Shown: positions 27,739 through 37,737, counted from the stretch's first letter. The stretch: DNA of 64,000 bases from Pseudomonadota bacterium (GCA_021812385.1 JAKANO010000003.1:62001-126000); one strand, 5' to 3'. Made by a program: numbers and translations. Notes: a model not told the origin generated them from the letters alone.

Positions 27739-28512
27739 TTAGCGGCTCAGCTTGTACCACACGATGCCCACACCTTCATGCAGGGCATAGTAGCTTTTCG
27801 CTAGCGCACGCGCCTGCGGCAGATAATCGAAAATATCGAAGTCTGTGCGCTTGGCGGGAACAAAGCCGAAGCGCGTGGGCGCGGGGGTGCTCGATAAGCC
27901 CTGCTTTTCAAATTCGATGCGCGCGCGCGGCAAGTGCCAGGCATGGCTGACCAGCAGCACCTTGCGGATGCCTGCAGCTTTGAGGATGGCGGCGCTGAAT
28001 TGCGCGTTTTGCGCCGTGTCGAAGGAGCGCGTCTCCGCCCAGCGCACCGGGACTTTAAAGTCTTGCTCCAAGGTGCGCCGCATCATTTCCCCTTCGGGCG
28101 TTCCGCCCTCCGGCCGGCCGCCGGTGACTAAAATCGGCAAGCCGGTTTGGCGCTGTAAATAAGCGCCATATTGCAAGCGTTCCAGGGTCAGTCCGTTGAT
28201 CGTATCCGCGCCATATTCCGGCGCGTCGTGGTAAACACCGCCGCCCAAAATTACGATAGCCTCGGCGCCCTGAATGTCGCCGGGCTGCAATGGGTGAATG
28301 TTTTGTTCCAGCAAGCGCATCAAATTATTGGCGACGATGGGCATCGAAAGTGCAAACAGCAGCGCCACGCTGAGCGTCATCAGGCTTTTTCCCAATTTGG
28401 GTTTGCGTTTGCGCAGCAGCCATCCGATCCCTCCCAGGAGGAAAAAAATCGAAGGCGGCAGAATCAAATTTGCAGCGATGTTTTTTGCAAGCCAAATGCT
28501 TTGTGCGTACAT
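27739..28512 (-). CDS. YdcF/ElyC-like DUF218 membrane protein
   Basis: This 257-residue protein has two N-terminal membrane segments (about 13-33 and 42-62) and a periplasmic DUF218 domain with VILGGGVYHDAPEYG, GLPILVTGGRPEGGTPEG and the conserved LLVSHAWHLPRA. ElyC in E. coli affects peptidoglycan/lipid carrier metabolism. It lies 80 bases downstream of the HvfC-like gene on the same strand, so read-through from that operon is possible, but no functional link is evident. It is convergent with grxC across 8 bases. Confidence 0.85.
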   Translation of the reverse strand: MYAQSIWLAKNIAANLILPPSIFFLLGGIGWLLRKRKPKLGKSLMTLSVALLFALSMPIVANNLMRLLEQNIHPLQPGDIQGAEAIVILGGGVYHDAPEYGADTINGLTLERLQYGAYLQRQTGLPILVTGGRPEGGTPEGEMMRRTLEQDFKVPVRWAETRSFDTAQNAQFSAAILKAAGIRKVLLVSHAWHLPRARIEFEKQGLSSTPAPTRFGFVPAKRTDFDIFDYLPQARALAKSYYALHEGVGIVWYKLSR

Positions 28513-28592
28513 GCGGTGATTTTAAACCGGAACGGCATTAGATGTTTGGCAACCGCTTTGGACAAACCAGAAAACCACGGCAACTGAAAGCG

Positions 28593-29366
28593 CTAGGGAC
28601 GCCAGGTGCCGAGAATAGCGCCGGCGGCACGCAGTTCGCGCAAAATATCCAGGCCGCCTTGTATGACAAGCTGCGGGTCGGGATGCTGCAATTCCTTTGC
28701 GATTTTTTTCAGCAGCTTCTCGCCGTTTAGTTTGCTGCTTTGCAATAAGTCGACGAGGCGCGCCGAGACTGGATTCAGCTCGATGAATTCAACCGCGAAT
28801 TCTTGGTCGCGGAACACCAGCAGATAGGTGGGCTGTGCGGGGGGTGTGCGCGGTTTGAATTTCGGTCCAATGCGGTGCACCGGATATTGGTATTGCAGCA
28901 GCGCCAGTACCGGGTTCAGCGCGGGATGCCCGCCGGCTAAATCGCCGTCCGGGTCAATATGGGCGAGCGGCGTTTCCTTGTTCGAAACCGAGAGCACTAA
29001 TTCAATCCACTCGTAATGCGCCAGTTCCAGCATGAATGGCGGGTCGCTGTCGCGCACGCCGCGCTCGGATTGCACGTAGTGTACAAATTCATCGGGAATT
29101 TGCCGGAATATTGGGGTGCGACAGCGATGTTCGGAAAAAAACTCGCGCACTAATTTGCCCCACTTGCGCGGCCCCAACAGTTGGCGCAGCACGGGAAAAC
29201 AGGCGAGCAAAAAGCTTTCCAGATTGTTGTACAGCAGCTCGTTGTAAATGTTCATGCGCTGCGCGCTAACGCCGGCAGGTCGCGGATGCGCCTTCGGGTC
29301 ACGGATATGGCGCGTGAACGCGTATTGGAACGCTTGGAATTTAAGCGCGTTGGGCGCGTTTTGCAT
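28593..29366 (-). CDS. hvfC: HvfC/BufC-like DUF2063 protein, partner of the MNIO enzyme
   Basis: This 257-residue protein begins with the DUF2063 helical domain: FQYAFTRHIRDPKAHPRP, RMNIYNELLYNNLESFLLACFPVL and a DPPFMLELAHYEWIEL motif. The C-terminal part has PTYLLVFRDQEFAVEF and a RiPP-recognition-like winged segment. In the characterised Haemophilus Hvf system the equivalent protein binds the precursor leader and the DUF692 enzyme. Its start overlaps the DUF692 gene end by 26 bases, indicating coupling. This is the last core gene of the sigma-hvfABC operon. Confidence 0.87.
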   Translation of the reverse strand: MQNAPNALKFQAFQYAFTRHIRDPKAHPRPAGVSAQRMNIYNELLYNNLESFLLACFPVLRQLLGPRKWGKLVREFFSEHRCRTPIFRQIPDEFVHYVQSERGVRDSDPPFMLELAHYEWIELVLSVSNKETPLAHIDPDGDLAGGHPALNPVLALLQYQYPVHRIGPKFKPRTPPAQPTYLLVFRDQEFAVEFIELNPVSARLVDLLQSSKLNGEKLLKKIAKELQHPDPQLVIQGGLDILRELRAAGAILGTWRP

Positions 29367-30189
29367 GCGCGTGGCTCGCCTGAATGCGGGCGATCTGTTC
29401 TACCTCGCGCACCAGTTCATTCAGCGGGGGGATATTGAAGTCGCGTTCCAGCAGTGTGGGATGCACGCCGTGCAATGTGTAGGCTTGATCGAGCAAATCC
29501 CACACCGGATCGATGACATCGGCGGCATGGGTGTCAACGATCAAGTTTTCCGTTTCGTTGTAATGCCCGGCCATGTGCATATACACGATGCGCTCGCTGG
29601 GCATCTGGCGCAGATAATCCAGCGGATCGAAACGGTGGTTGACGCTATTCACATAAACATTGTTGACGTCCAGATGCAGCAGGCAATCGGCTTCGGCGAC
29701 CACGGCGCGGACAAATTCCGCTTCGCTCATTTCGGCGATCGGCGCCATGACGTAGAACGAGGCATTTTCCAGCGCGATGCGCGTTTCCAAAATATCCTGT
29801 ACGCGCTTGATGCGGGCCGCGACATAGTGCACGGCTTCTTCGGTGAAGGGGATCGGCAGCAAGTCATACAAGTGACCATCGTCGCTGCAATACGATAAGT
29901 GTTCGGTATAGAGCTTAATGCCGTGGGTTTGCATGAAGGACTTGATGCGCTTGACCAGCATTTCGTCCAACGCGCTGGGGCTGCCGATAGACAGCGACAA
30001 GCCGTGGCAAACAAAAGGATAGCGTTCGGTAAATGCACGCAGCTCACGTGCGCGCAGTCCGCCGAAATCAATCCAATTTTCTGGGGCAATTTCGAAAAAA
30101 TCGATGGCGCTCGGTACCTGGGCTTTCAGTTCATCCAGCAGTTCGCGCCGAAAGCCCAGGCCCGCGCCGTGAAGATTGAAACGATTCAC
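29341..30189 (-). CDS. hvfB: HvfB/BufB-like MNIO oxidase (DUF692)
   Basis: This 282-residue TIM-barrel enzyme is of the multinuclear non-haem iron-dependent oxidase family. The metal-site segments are all visible: CHGLSLSIGS (His62), TEHLSY (Glu96/His97), LENAS (Glu141), LDVNNVYVN (Asp174), MHMAGH (His205/His209), DTHAADV (Asp219/His221) and LLERDFNIP (Glu249). Characterised members convert precursor cysteines to oxazolone-thioamide or thiooxazole groups. The GTG start at 30189 lies 21 bases after the precursor gene. The substrate is inferred to be the KCG-repeat protein next door. Confidence 0.92.
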   Translation of the reverse strand: MNRFNLHGAGLGFRRELLDELKAQVPSAIDFFEIAPENWIDFGGLRARELRAFTERYPFVCHGLSLSIGSPSALDEMLVKRIKSFMQTHGIKLYTEHLSYCSDDGHLYDLLPIPFTEEAVHYVAARIKRVQDILETRIALENASFYVMAPIAEMSEAEFVRAVVAEADCLLHLDVNNVYVNSVNHRFDPLDYLRQMPSERIVYMHMAGHYNETENLIVDTHAADVIDPVWDLLDQAYTLHGVHPTLLERDFNIPPLNELVREVEQIARIQASHAHAKRAQRA

Positions 30190-30210
30190 GTTGCGGGGGT
30201 GAGGCTTAAA

Positions 30211-30633
30211 TTACTTCTTCGCGCCGCACTTGCCGTCAGCTGGTTTCTTGCCTTCAGCTGCTTTTTTGTCGCCGCACTTGCCTTCAGCAGCTTTCTTGTC
30301 GCCGCACTTGCCGTCATGCGCTTTGGCATCTTTCTTGTCGCCGCATTTGCCGTCATGTGCTTTGGCATCTTTTTTGGCGCCGCACTTGCCGGTACCGCAC
30401 TTGCCGTCTTTTTTCTTGGCTTCAGCCGCTTTTTTGTCGCCGCACTTGGCTTCGGCCGCTTTCTTGTCGCCGCACTTGCCGTCAGCAGGTTTAGCGTCAG
30501 CCACCAGATAGCCGCTGTTCAATTGTTGCATGCCGAAGGGATTGCTAGCTGCGTTAGCGGCAGGAACTGCGACGAGGGAAACTGCGAAAACCGAACCGAT
30601 GGCTAGGGTGAGCGAGGATAACTTTGCGTTCAT
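30211..30633 (-). CDS. hvfA: HvfA-like KCG-repeat secreted RiPP precursor
   Basis: This 140-residue low-complexity protein has a signal peptide of about 28 residues (ending AANA) and a short conserved segment NPFGMQQLNSGYLVAD. The remainder is dominated by Lys, Gly, Asp, Ala and Cys. Eight cysteines, at 54, 64, 79, 84, 97, 110, 120 and 136, all sit in KCG (DGKCG, EAKCG, TGKCG, EGKCG). The block DAKAHDGKCGDK occurs twice, pointing to internal duplication. HvfA-type precursors carry EGKCG motifs whose Cys residues are oxidised by the DUF692 enzyme to bind Cu(I). The ATG at 30633 has GGAG upstream. Confidence 0.88.
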   Translation of the reverse strand: MNAKLSSLTLAIGSVFAVSLVAVPAANAASNPFGMQQLNSGYLVADAKPADGKCGDKKAAEAKCGDKKAAEAKKKDGKCGTGKCGAKKDAKAHDGKCGDKKDAKAHDGKCGDKKAAEGKCGDKKAAEGKKPADGKCGAKK

Positions 30634-30718
30634 TTTGTTGACTCCATATTTAGTTTATTGATGGCAAAAGCCGCCAGAATTGTGCTACAAAAGCCGGTGC
30701 AAGACAATGGGCTGGGTT

Positions 30719-30979
30719 TTATCTTTTATACCCTTGCTTGGCCGTTATTTCCTGCAGAATGCGCGCCTTTGCCGTCGTGGAGAGCACTTCGGTTTTGGCA
30801 TTCATTCCTTCGGAATTCGTTACCCGCTGGCAGGCTTGGCGGATTTGCTTTAATTGCCGGGTAAAGCCTTGGCAGCCAATGCAAATCAATAGATGCAGTC
30901 CTAGGCCAATGCGCTCCTTAAGATTCAGCGATCGATCTTGTGCCTGTGAGGCTAAACGGCTAGCTTCCCGGCATGTCAT
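30719..30979 (-). CDS. Zinc-binding anti-sigma factor (ZAS type, soluble)
   Basis: This 86-residue protein begins MTCREASRLASQAQ and has the HxxxCxxC zinc motif HLLICIGC (His29, Cys33, Cys36). There is no credible membrane segment, so it is probably a cytoplasmic redox- or metal-responsive anti-sigma factor. The ATG at 30979 follows AAGGGG by about 10 bases and lies just after the sigma gene stop; the open frame reaches 31012 but overlaps the sigma gene. It would hold the ECF factor inactive until thiol oxidation or metal displacement of zinc. Confidence 0.85.
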   Translation of the reverse strand: MTCREASRLASQAQDRSLNLKERIGLGLHLLICIGCQGFTRQLKQIRQACQRVTNSEGMNAKTEVLSTTAKARILQEITAKQGYKR

Positions 30980-30992
30980 CAACCTGATCCCC

Positions 30993-31583
30993 TTAAATTG
31001 CATGGCCATCACCCCAGCGGTGTTCCAGACATTGTTGCAAGCCTAAACGAGCGCGATACAACATGACCCAGCAATTGGTCGACGTGATATTCAATTCCTT
31101 ACAAATGTCTTCGGTGCTGAGTCCGTCCAGCTCGCGCAAGTGAAAGACTTGCGCGTGGGTCGGGGCGAGTTGCTCCAGGCAGTACAGGAAAGCCGCCCAA
31201 AAGCGTTGCTGGTCGAGGCTCTTTTCCGGGTCGTTCCATGCGCTGGGTTTATGCGCCCAGTGGCCGGTTGCATCGAACAAGGCTTGTTCCAAGCGCGATA
31301 ACTCGGCTTCCGGGTCGTCAATGAGCGGCGTGTATTGGGGTTCTTTGGCGCGCTTGCGGAAAAGATCGAGAATTTTGTGCTTTAAAATGCCGGTGAGCCA
31401 GGTTCTAACCGAGGATTGCCCGGAAAAACGTTCCCAAGCGCCGAGCGCGGCCAGCAAGGTTTCCTGCACGGCGTCTTCGGCTGCGGCTTCATCCCGGAGT
31501 TGCAGCAGGGCGAAGCGATAAAGGTAATCACCATGTTCCGTCAGCCAAGCGGCCGGGTCGCAGCGCGGTAATTCTTTTGACAT
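30993..31583 (-). CDS. ECF RNA polymerase sigma factor
   Basis: This 196-residue factor has sigma region 2 (LYRFALLQLRDEAAAEDAVQETLL, then GQSSVRTWLTGILKHKILD) and region 4 (LPTHAQVFHLRELDGLSTEDIC with the helix STNCWVMLYRARLGLQQCLE). The insertion between the regions is of moderate length. The gene order sigma, ZAS anti-sigma, HvfA, HvfB, HvfC on one strand strongly suggests that it drives the metallophore genes. The promoter motif could not be defined; TGTA elements upstream of the sigma gene and of hvfA are weak candidates only. Confidence 0.9.
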   Translation of the reverse strand: MSKELPRCDPAAWLTEHGDYLYRFALLQLRDEAAAEDAVQETLLAALGAWERFSGQSSVRTWLTGILKHKILDLFRKRAKEPQYTPLIDDPEAELSRLEQALFDATGHWAHKPSAWNDPEKSLDQQRFWAAFLYCLEQLAPTHAQVFHLRELDGLSTEDICKELNITSTNCWVMLYRARLGLQQCLEHRWGDGHAI

Positions 31584-31759
31584 GGGATGCGCAATCCAGT
31601 GTTGTTGTTCTGAGTTCTTGGAAAATACTGACGCAAATAAACTTTATACGAAGCATTACATAAGTCGGTTCTCGGACACAACCCAAGAGAATTGCCATTT
31701 ATCCGCTTTCATCGCGCTTGCCGGCGCATTAAAATGGCGGCACTCCCGCTACAACATAA

Positions 31760-33300
<1,541 letters not shown>

Positions 33301-33326
33301 GCGGCGAATTTCAAAGGGAGACAACA

Positions 33327-33908
33327 ATGGCAGGCAAGAGCGGCGAACGTAAAAATCAAATTCTGCAAACGCTGGCGGAGATGCTGGAAAAACCCCAGGC
33401 AGAAAAAATCACCACTGCGGCGTTAGCGGCCAAGTTGGATGTCTCGGAAGCTGCGCTGTATCGCCACTTCGCCAGTAAAGCGCAAATGTTCGAAGGCTTG
33501 ATCGAATTCATCGAGCAGACCTTGTTCAGCCTCATCAATAAAATCACCAGCGACGAGCCCGATGGTTTGCGCCAATTGGACGCCATCCTTTCGCTATTAT
33601 TGGGTTTCGCGCAAAAGAACCCGGGCATGACCAGGGTCTTGATCGGCGATGCCTTGGTCAATGAAAACGAACGCTTGCAAGCGCGCATTAACCAATTTCA
33701 TGATCGCATCGAAGCCACGCTGCGCCAATGCATGCGCGTGGCGGTCACGCAAGGTACGGTTTCAGCCGAACTGGACGCCAATGCGGCGGCGAATTTGCAG
33801 CTGGCTTTCGTGACCGGGCGCTGGCATCAGTTTGCGAAAAGCGGCTTCAAGCGCTTGCCGCTCGATCAATACGATGCACAGAAAGCCTTGCTGTTCAAAC
33901 GAGACTAG
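33327..33908 (+). CDS. slmA: Nucleoid occlusion factor SlmA
   Basis: This 193-residue TetR-fold protein binds SlmA sites on DNA and blocks FtsZ ring assembly over the nucleoid. The N-terminal HTH is ITTAALAAKLDVSEAALYRHFASKAQMFE, and the length and the conserved VNENERLQARINQFHDRIE region fit SlmA. AAAGGGAGA precedes the ATG. Confidence 0.92.
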   Translation: MAGKSGERKNQILQTLAEMLEKPQAEKITTAALAAKLDVSEAALYRHFASKAQMFEGLIEFIEQTLFSLINKITSDEPDGLRQLDAILSLLLGFAQKNPGMTRVLIGDALVNENERLQARINQFHDRIEATLRQCMRVAVTQGTVSAELDANAAANLQLAFVTGRWHQFAKSGFKRLPLDQYDAQKALLFKRD

Positions 33909-33957
33909 ATCCGCGTTACCCCCCCTATTCGTTAAGCCAATAACCACAAAACCATAG

Positions 33958-33980
33958 CGGCCATATGCATGGCCGTTTCC
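33958..33980 (+). terminator. Weak hairpin downstream of slmA
   Basis: The perfect 7-bp stem CGGCCAT / ATGGCCG (loop ATGC) is followed by only TTTCC. It is a possible terminator in the otherwise empty 200-bp gap before the next gene. Confidence 0.45.
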
Positions 33981-34108
33981 GTTCGTTAAAGTTTTATGAC
34001 ATGCATCCGTTAAGGGTTCTGCGCGGGTTACATCACTCTAAAAATAAGCAAATCCCGAGATTTGCACCGAAACAAGCATGTCAACATGTTCTTAAATTGG
34101 AGATATAA

Positions 34109-34684
34109 ATGACAAAATCACAAGCAGTTACCATTAAGCGTTCCACGCTGATGTCCGCTCTTTTGGTCGGAGCCGTGGTTGCGCTATGCAGCGTGACCAA
34201 TGCGCGCGCCGAGCTGGCGCCGGATGTGAAATCGAAGGTCGAATCCTATAAGAAGAAGTTGGTCGAGTGGGCGGCGCATCCAACGATTGTTGCGGCGGCA
34301 AAGGAATCCAATGCCAAAGGCGGCTTGGCGGCCGGCATGAGCAATGCGAAGTGGGATGATTTGGCCGATACCGATGCGGTGGTGAAAGGGTTTCAAACCA
34401 GCGCGGCCGGCAAGCTCATGTCGCAATGGGAAGCTGACAAGACCCTCGATAAACTTTATGTGCGCGATGAAAAAGGCAATCTGGTCGCCGGCAGCAATAA
34501 GCCCTTGCTGTACAACAACGCCAATCGCCCGCCTTTCGCCAACCCGTTCAAGGGCCAAGCCTGGGCGGCTGGCGAAGCCAAACCCGATCCGACCACGCAA
34601 AAGAAAAGCGTGCAACTGGGCGTGCCGATCCTGGATGGCGGCAAGACCATTGGCGTTCTGCAAACCGCCGTACTGGTAGATTAA
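34109..34684 (+). CDS. Periplasmic cache/PDC-like sensor protein of unknown function
   Basis: This 191-residue protein has a signal peptide (cleavage near ARAEL) and no further membrane segment. A helical start (DVKSKVESYKKKLVEWA) is followed by DKLYVRDEKGNLVAGSNKPLL, and the last strand pair KSVQLGVPILDGGKTIGVLQTAV resembles the core of PAS/PDC sensor domains in chemoreceptors. It lacks any signalling module and stands 65 bases upstream of a chemoreceptor gene, so it may be a periplasmic ligand-binding partner. That role is inference. Confidence 0.65.
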   Translation: MTKSQAVTIKRSTLMSALLVGAVVALCSVTNARAELAPDVKSKVESYKKKLVEWAAHPTIVAAAKESNAKGGLAAGMSNAKWDDLADTDAVVKGFQTSAAGKLMSQWEADKTLDKLYVRDEKGNLVAGSNKPLLYNNANRPPFANPFKGQAWAAGEAKPDPTTQKKSVQLGVPILDGGKTIGVLQTAVLVD

Positions 34685-34749
34685 ACAATCAACAGGGGGC
34701 CGGCTGTGCCGGCCAAGATCTGCCTGAATAAAAAAGCGGGAGCTAAAAA

Positions 34750-36381
34750 ATGCGATACCTCTGTTCATTGAAAGTCGGCGCGCGCTTGGCGCTGGGCTTT
34801 GGCATCTTGTTGGCGCTATTGCTGATTGTCGGCGTGATCGGGTTATCGCGTATGAGCCTGTTGCAAAACAACCTGGACCGCATCGTGAATTCTGACTATG
34901 CAAAAGTCACGCTGGTGAACACCATGCGCGATGCCGTGCGTTATCAGGCGGTGGCCTTGCGCGATGTGGTGATGCAGGAAGACTTGGCGTTCAAGAAACA
35001 AGAACTCAAGCGCATGAAAGAGGCGCGCAAGAAATACAATGCCGCATTAGCCGACTTGGAAAAACTGGTTGCGGATAAGGCGGGCAAGGATGCGTTAGAA
35101 AAGATCAAAGCCGCCGAAGCACAAGTTCAGCCTGGGGTTGAGGCGGTGATGGACTTTACCCTGGCGGATAATCACCTGGAAGCTGGCAATGCCGTGCGCG
35201 AGAAGGTGCGCCCGCCGCAACTGGAATTGCTGAGTCAGATCGATGACATGTTGAAGGTATTGGAAAAGGCCTCCACGGATGCCGCCGCAAGCGCTGAAAA
35301 GTCCTATAAATCGGCGCGGATCGCGCTGATCATCTTAAGCCTGATTGCGGTGGTGATCGGCGCCTTCACGGCCGTATTCATCTCGCGCAGCATCGTTGGC
35401 CGCTTAACCGAAGCCGTGAAAGTCGCGCGGCGCATTCAGCAGGGCGATTTGACGAGCGAAGTGATCGTGACCGGCAGCGATGAATTGGCGAATTTGCAAC
35501 ATGCCTTAAAAGATATGAATCAAACCTTGTCGCAGATCATCTCGGGCGTGACAGAAGCTGCGAATTCGGTAGCCCATTCCGCGCATCAGATGTCCAGCGA
35601 AGCCGGGTCCGTGAGCACGCGCGCCGAAATGGAAACCGAGCGCGTGATGCAAGTCTCGGCGGCGATGGAGCAGGTGACGGTGTCGATCTCCGAGGTTGCG
35701 GCCGGCGCCGATAGCGTGGCCTCTGCCGCATCCAAGACGCAAAAAACCGCAACCGAAGGCAATGCCAATATCACGCGCGCGGTGCAAAACACGCAGCGCA
35801 TCGTCTCCAGCGTGGAGAATTCCAGCGCCACCATTCAGGAGCTGTCGCAAGCCATTCACAAGATCAGCGAAGTGACGCGCGTGATCAAGGAAATCGCCGA
35901 TCAAACCAATTTGCTGGCGCTGAACGCGGCGATCGAGGCGGCGCGCGCCGGCGAGCAAGGGCGCGGCTTTGCCGTGGTGGCGGACGAAGTGCGTAAGCTG
36001 GCGGAGCGCACCGCGACCAGCACCACCGATATTTCGCAAATGGTCGACAGCATCAGCAGCAAGACCGTGGCGGCGGTCGATTCCATGCAGCAGGTACAGA
36101 AAGAAGTGCAAGACGGCGCGGCCACCAGCAAACAGACGCAGGATATTTTGGTGAACATCGTCAGCGCCGCCAACGAAGTCAATGAGCTGGCGCAGTCGAT
36201 TGCCAATGCAACCACCGAGCAGAAAACGGCGAGTACCGATATCGCGGTGAGCCTGGAGAAAATCTCCACCATCGCAGAAGAAAATTCAGCGAGCATTCAT
36301 CAAGTGAACCGCTCGGCGAATCAGTTGGCCGAGACTGCCGCCGAGCTCCAGGGCATGGTGGGGCAATTCAAGCTGGCTTAA
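34750..36381 (+). CDS. Methyl-accepting chemotaxis protein
   Basis: This 543-residue chemoreceptor has TM1 at about 12-32, a periplasmic four-helix-bundle ligand domain to about 188 and TM2 at about 190-212. HAMP follows ([18 protein letters not shown]), then a long cytoplasmic coiled coil with the conserved hairpin tip [21 protein letters not shown] and [16 protein letters not shown]. There is no C-terminal NWETF-type CheR pentapeptide. The ligand is unknown. Confidence 0.94.
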   Translation: MRYLCSLKVGARLALGFGILLALLLIVGVIGLSRMSLLQNNLDRIVNSDYAKVTLVNTMRDAVRYQAVALRDVVMQEDLAFKKQELKRMKEARKKYNAALADLEKLVADKAGKDALEKIKAAEAQVQPGVEAVMDFTLADNHLEAGNAVREKVRPPQLELLSQIDDMLKVLEKASTDAAASAEKSYKSARIALIILSLIAVVIGAFTAVFISRSIVGRLTEAVKVARRIQQGDLTSEVIVTGSDELANLQHALKDMNQTLSQIISGVTEAANSVAHSAHQMSSEAGSVSTRAEMETERVMQVSAAMEQVTVSISEVAAGADSVASAASKTQKTATEGNANITRAVQNTQRIVSSVENSSATIQELSQAIHKISEVTRVIKEIADQTNLLALNAAIEAARAGEQGRGFAVVADEVRKLAERTATSTTDISQMVDSISSKTVAAVDSMQQVQKEVQDGAATSKQTQDILVNIVSAANEVNELAQSIANATTEQKTASTDIAVSLEKISTIAEENSASIHQVNRSANQLAETAAELQGMVGQFKLA

Positions 36382-36394
36382 GTCCAATTCACTT

Positions 36395-37159
36395 CTACGA
36401 CATCCGGCCTGCACGGTCTGAGCAGACTGTGCAGACCGGATCGCGTTTCAGGCTCACGCTGCGCCACGTCATATCCAGGCTGTTGAGCAACAATAATTTG
36501 CCGTTAAGCGATGTGCCGCATCCGACAATCAGCTTGATCGCCTCGGCCGCTTGCGTGCAGCCGATGATGCCGACCAAGGGCGCGAACACGCCATTCTCCG
36601 CGCAGCGCATTTCATCCGCTTCGCCCGCTTCCGGATACAAGCAGTGGTAGCAAGGCGCCGATTCCAGGCGCAGATCGAAGACCGACACTTGGCCATCGAA
36701 CCGCACCGCCGCGCCCGATACCAGCGGTTTGCGCTGCGCGACGCAGGCGCGGTTGACGGCATGCCGCGTGGCGAAATTGTCCGAAGCGTCGATGACCAAG
36801 TCGGCTTGCGCGACTTGTCGCGCTAAAACAGCTTCGTCTGCACGCTGGGGCAGCGGCGTAATGTGAACTGTGGGGTTGATCGCATGCGCGGTATGTGCAG
36901 CGGACGCAGCCTTGTTTTGTCCGATGGCGCTGCTTTGATGGGCGATCTGGCGCTGCAAGTTAGTGAGGTCAACGACATCGTTGTCGCAGATCGTCAGATG
37001 GCCAATGCCCGCTGCGGCAAGATACAGCGCAATCGGCGAGCCCAAGCCGCCAGCGCCAATCAGCAAGACCCGCGCGGCGAGCAGTTTCTCTTGGCCTTCC
37101 AGGCCGATTTCATCGAGCAGAATGTGGCGGCTGTAGCGCAGCAGTTGGTCGTCGTGCAT
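36395..37159 (-). CDS. moeB: MoeB/ThiF-family adenylyltransferase
   Basis: This 254-residue E1-like enzyme activates the C-terminal glycine of MoaD or ThiS by adenylation. The N-terminus MHDDQLLRYSRHILLDEIG, the nucleotide loop LIGAGGLGSPIALYLAAAGIG and the zinc cysteines in CYHCLYP and the C-terminal CTVCS are present. The ATG at 37159 is preferred; the longer frame to 37207 has no support and would run towards the palindromic repeat. MoeB and ThiF cannot be separated from sequence alone, and no moaD or thiS lies nearby. Confidence 0.9.
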   Translation of the reverse strand: MHDDQLLRYSRHILLDEIGLEGQEKLLAARVLLIGAGGLGSPIALYLAAAGIGHLTICDNDVVDLTNLQRQIAHQSSAIGQNKAASAAHTAHAINPTVHITPLPQRADEAVLARQVAQADLVIDASDNFATRHAVNRACVAQRKPLVSGAAVRFDGQVSVFDLRLESAPCYHCLYPEAGEADEMRCAENGVFAPLVGIIGCTQAAEAIKLIVGCGTSLNGKLLLLNSLDMTWRSVSLKRDPVCTVCSDRAGRMS

Positions 37160-37181
37160 GGGTGTAAAACAAAATCCAGTT

Positions 37182-37313
37182 AACCGCCAAGACGCCAAGG
37201 GCGCCAAGAAGGCAAACCCCGGTAACGTTAAAACGGCGAAGTGATTGCAGGGAAGGCGGTTTGGTTGTTAATTCGAGGTTTTTTACCCTGGCGCGCTTGG
37301 CGTCTTGGCGGTT
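37182..37313. repeat. Palindromic intergenic element (CGCCAAG type)
   Basis: The left arm starts AACCGCCAAGACGCCAAG and the right arm ends CTTGGCGTCTTGGCGGTT, pairing over about 26 bp with one or two mismatches around a loop of roughly 75 bases. Each arm is made of imperfect direct repeats of CGCCAAG spaced by about 7-10 bases. It fills the gap between the unknown gene and moeB. Confidence 0.85.
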
Positions 37314-37341
37314 CCATTTTTGTGTTATCGAGTCATTCGCG

Positions 37342-37737
37342 TTACCGGTAATCGCGCCATTCGGGTGGTGTGTCGTCGTGATCGCCATGCGCATGGTGTT
37401 CGTAGACTTGGGCGTAGATGCGGCGGCAACGTTCGCGCTGTTCGGGTTGCGTCATGTTTTGACATTGCACCGTTTCAAAATAATAGGTAAGAGAGCGCCG
37501 CAGTTTATTCAGCAGCGAATTATCCAAGTGGAAGCCTTGGTCGACGAGCGCAAACTCGATCTTTTCCAGGGTGTAGAACGGCAACTCGTAGCGAACCAAT
37601 AGCCCGGTATCGCCCACCGTGCCGAGCACGACCAGATGCGGCAAGTCATGCAACAACACCAGGGCTTCTTTGGCTTGGCCGGGCGGCAGTTTTGTGAAGC
37701 TTAATTGGCGGACTCTTTCAGTATCGGCATGCTCCAT
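37342..37737 (-). CDS. Protein of unknown function with His/Asp-rich tail
   Basis: This 131-residue soluble protein has predicted alternating strands and helices in the middle (ALVLLHDLPHLVVLGTV, LLVRYELPFYTLEKIEFAL), suggestive of a ferredoxin-like alpha/beta fold. A Cys-containing helix (VQCQNMTQPEQRERC) follows, and the C-terminus is YEHHAHGDHDDTPPEW. The tail could bind metal. I do not recognise the family. The ATG at 37737 has AAGGAATC nearby upstream. Confidence 0.7.
   Translation of the reverse strand: MEHADTERVRQLSFTKLPPGQAKEALVLLHDLPHLVVLGTVGDTGLLVRYELPFYTLEKIEFALVDQGFHLDNSLLNKLRRSLTYYFETVQCQNMTQPEQRERCRRIYAQVYEHHAHGDHDDTPPEWRDYR

Noticed and set aside
30230..30511. Plus-strand repeat protein (HLPSAAFLSP repeats) opposite hvfA
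   Set aside because: It is the complement of the KCG repeats. The minus-strand frame has a signal peptide, a ribosome-binding site and the expected operon context.
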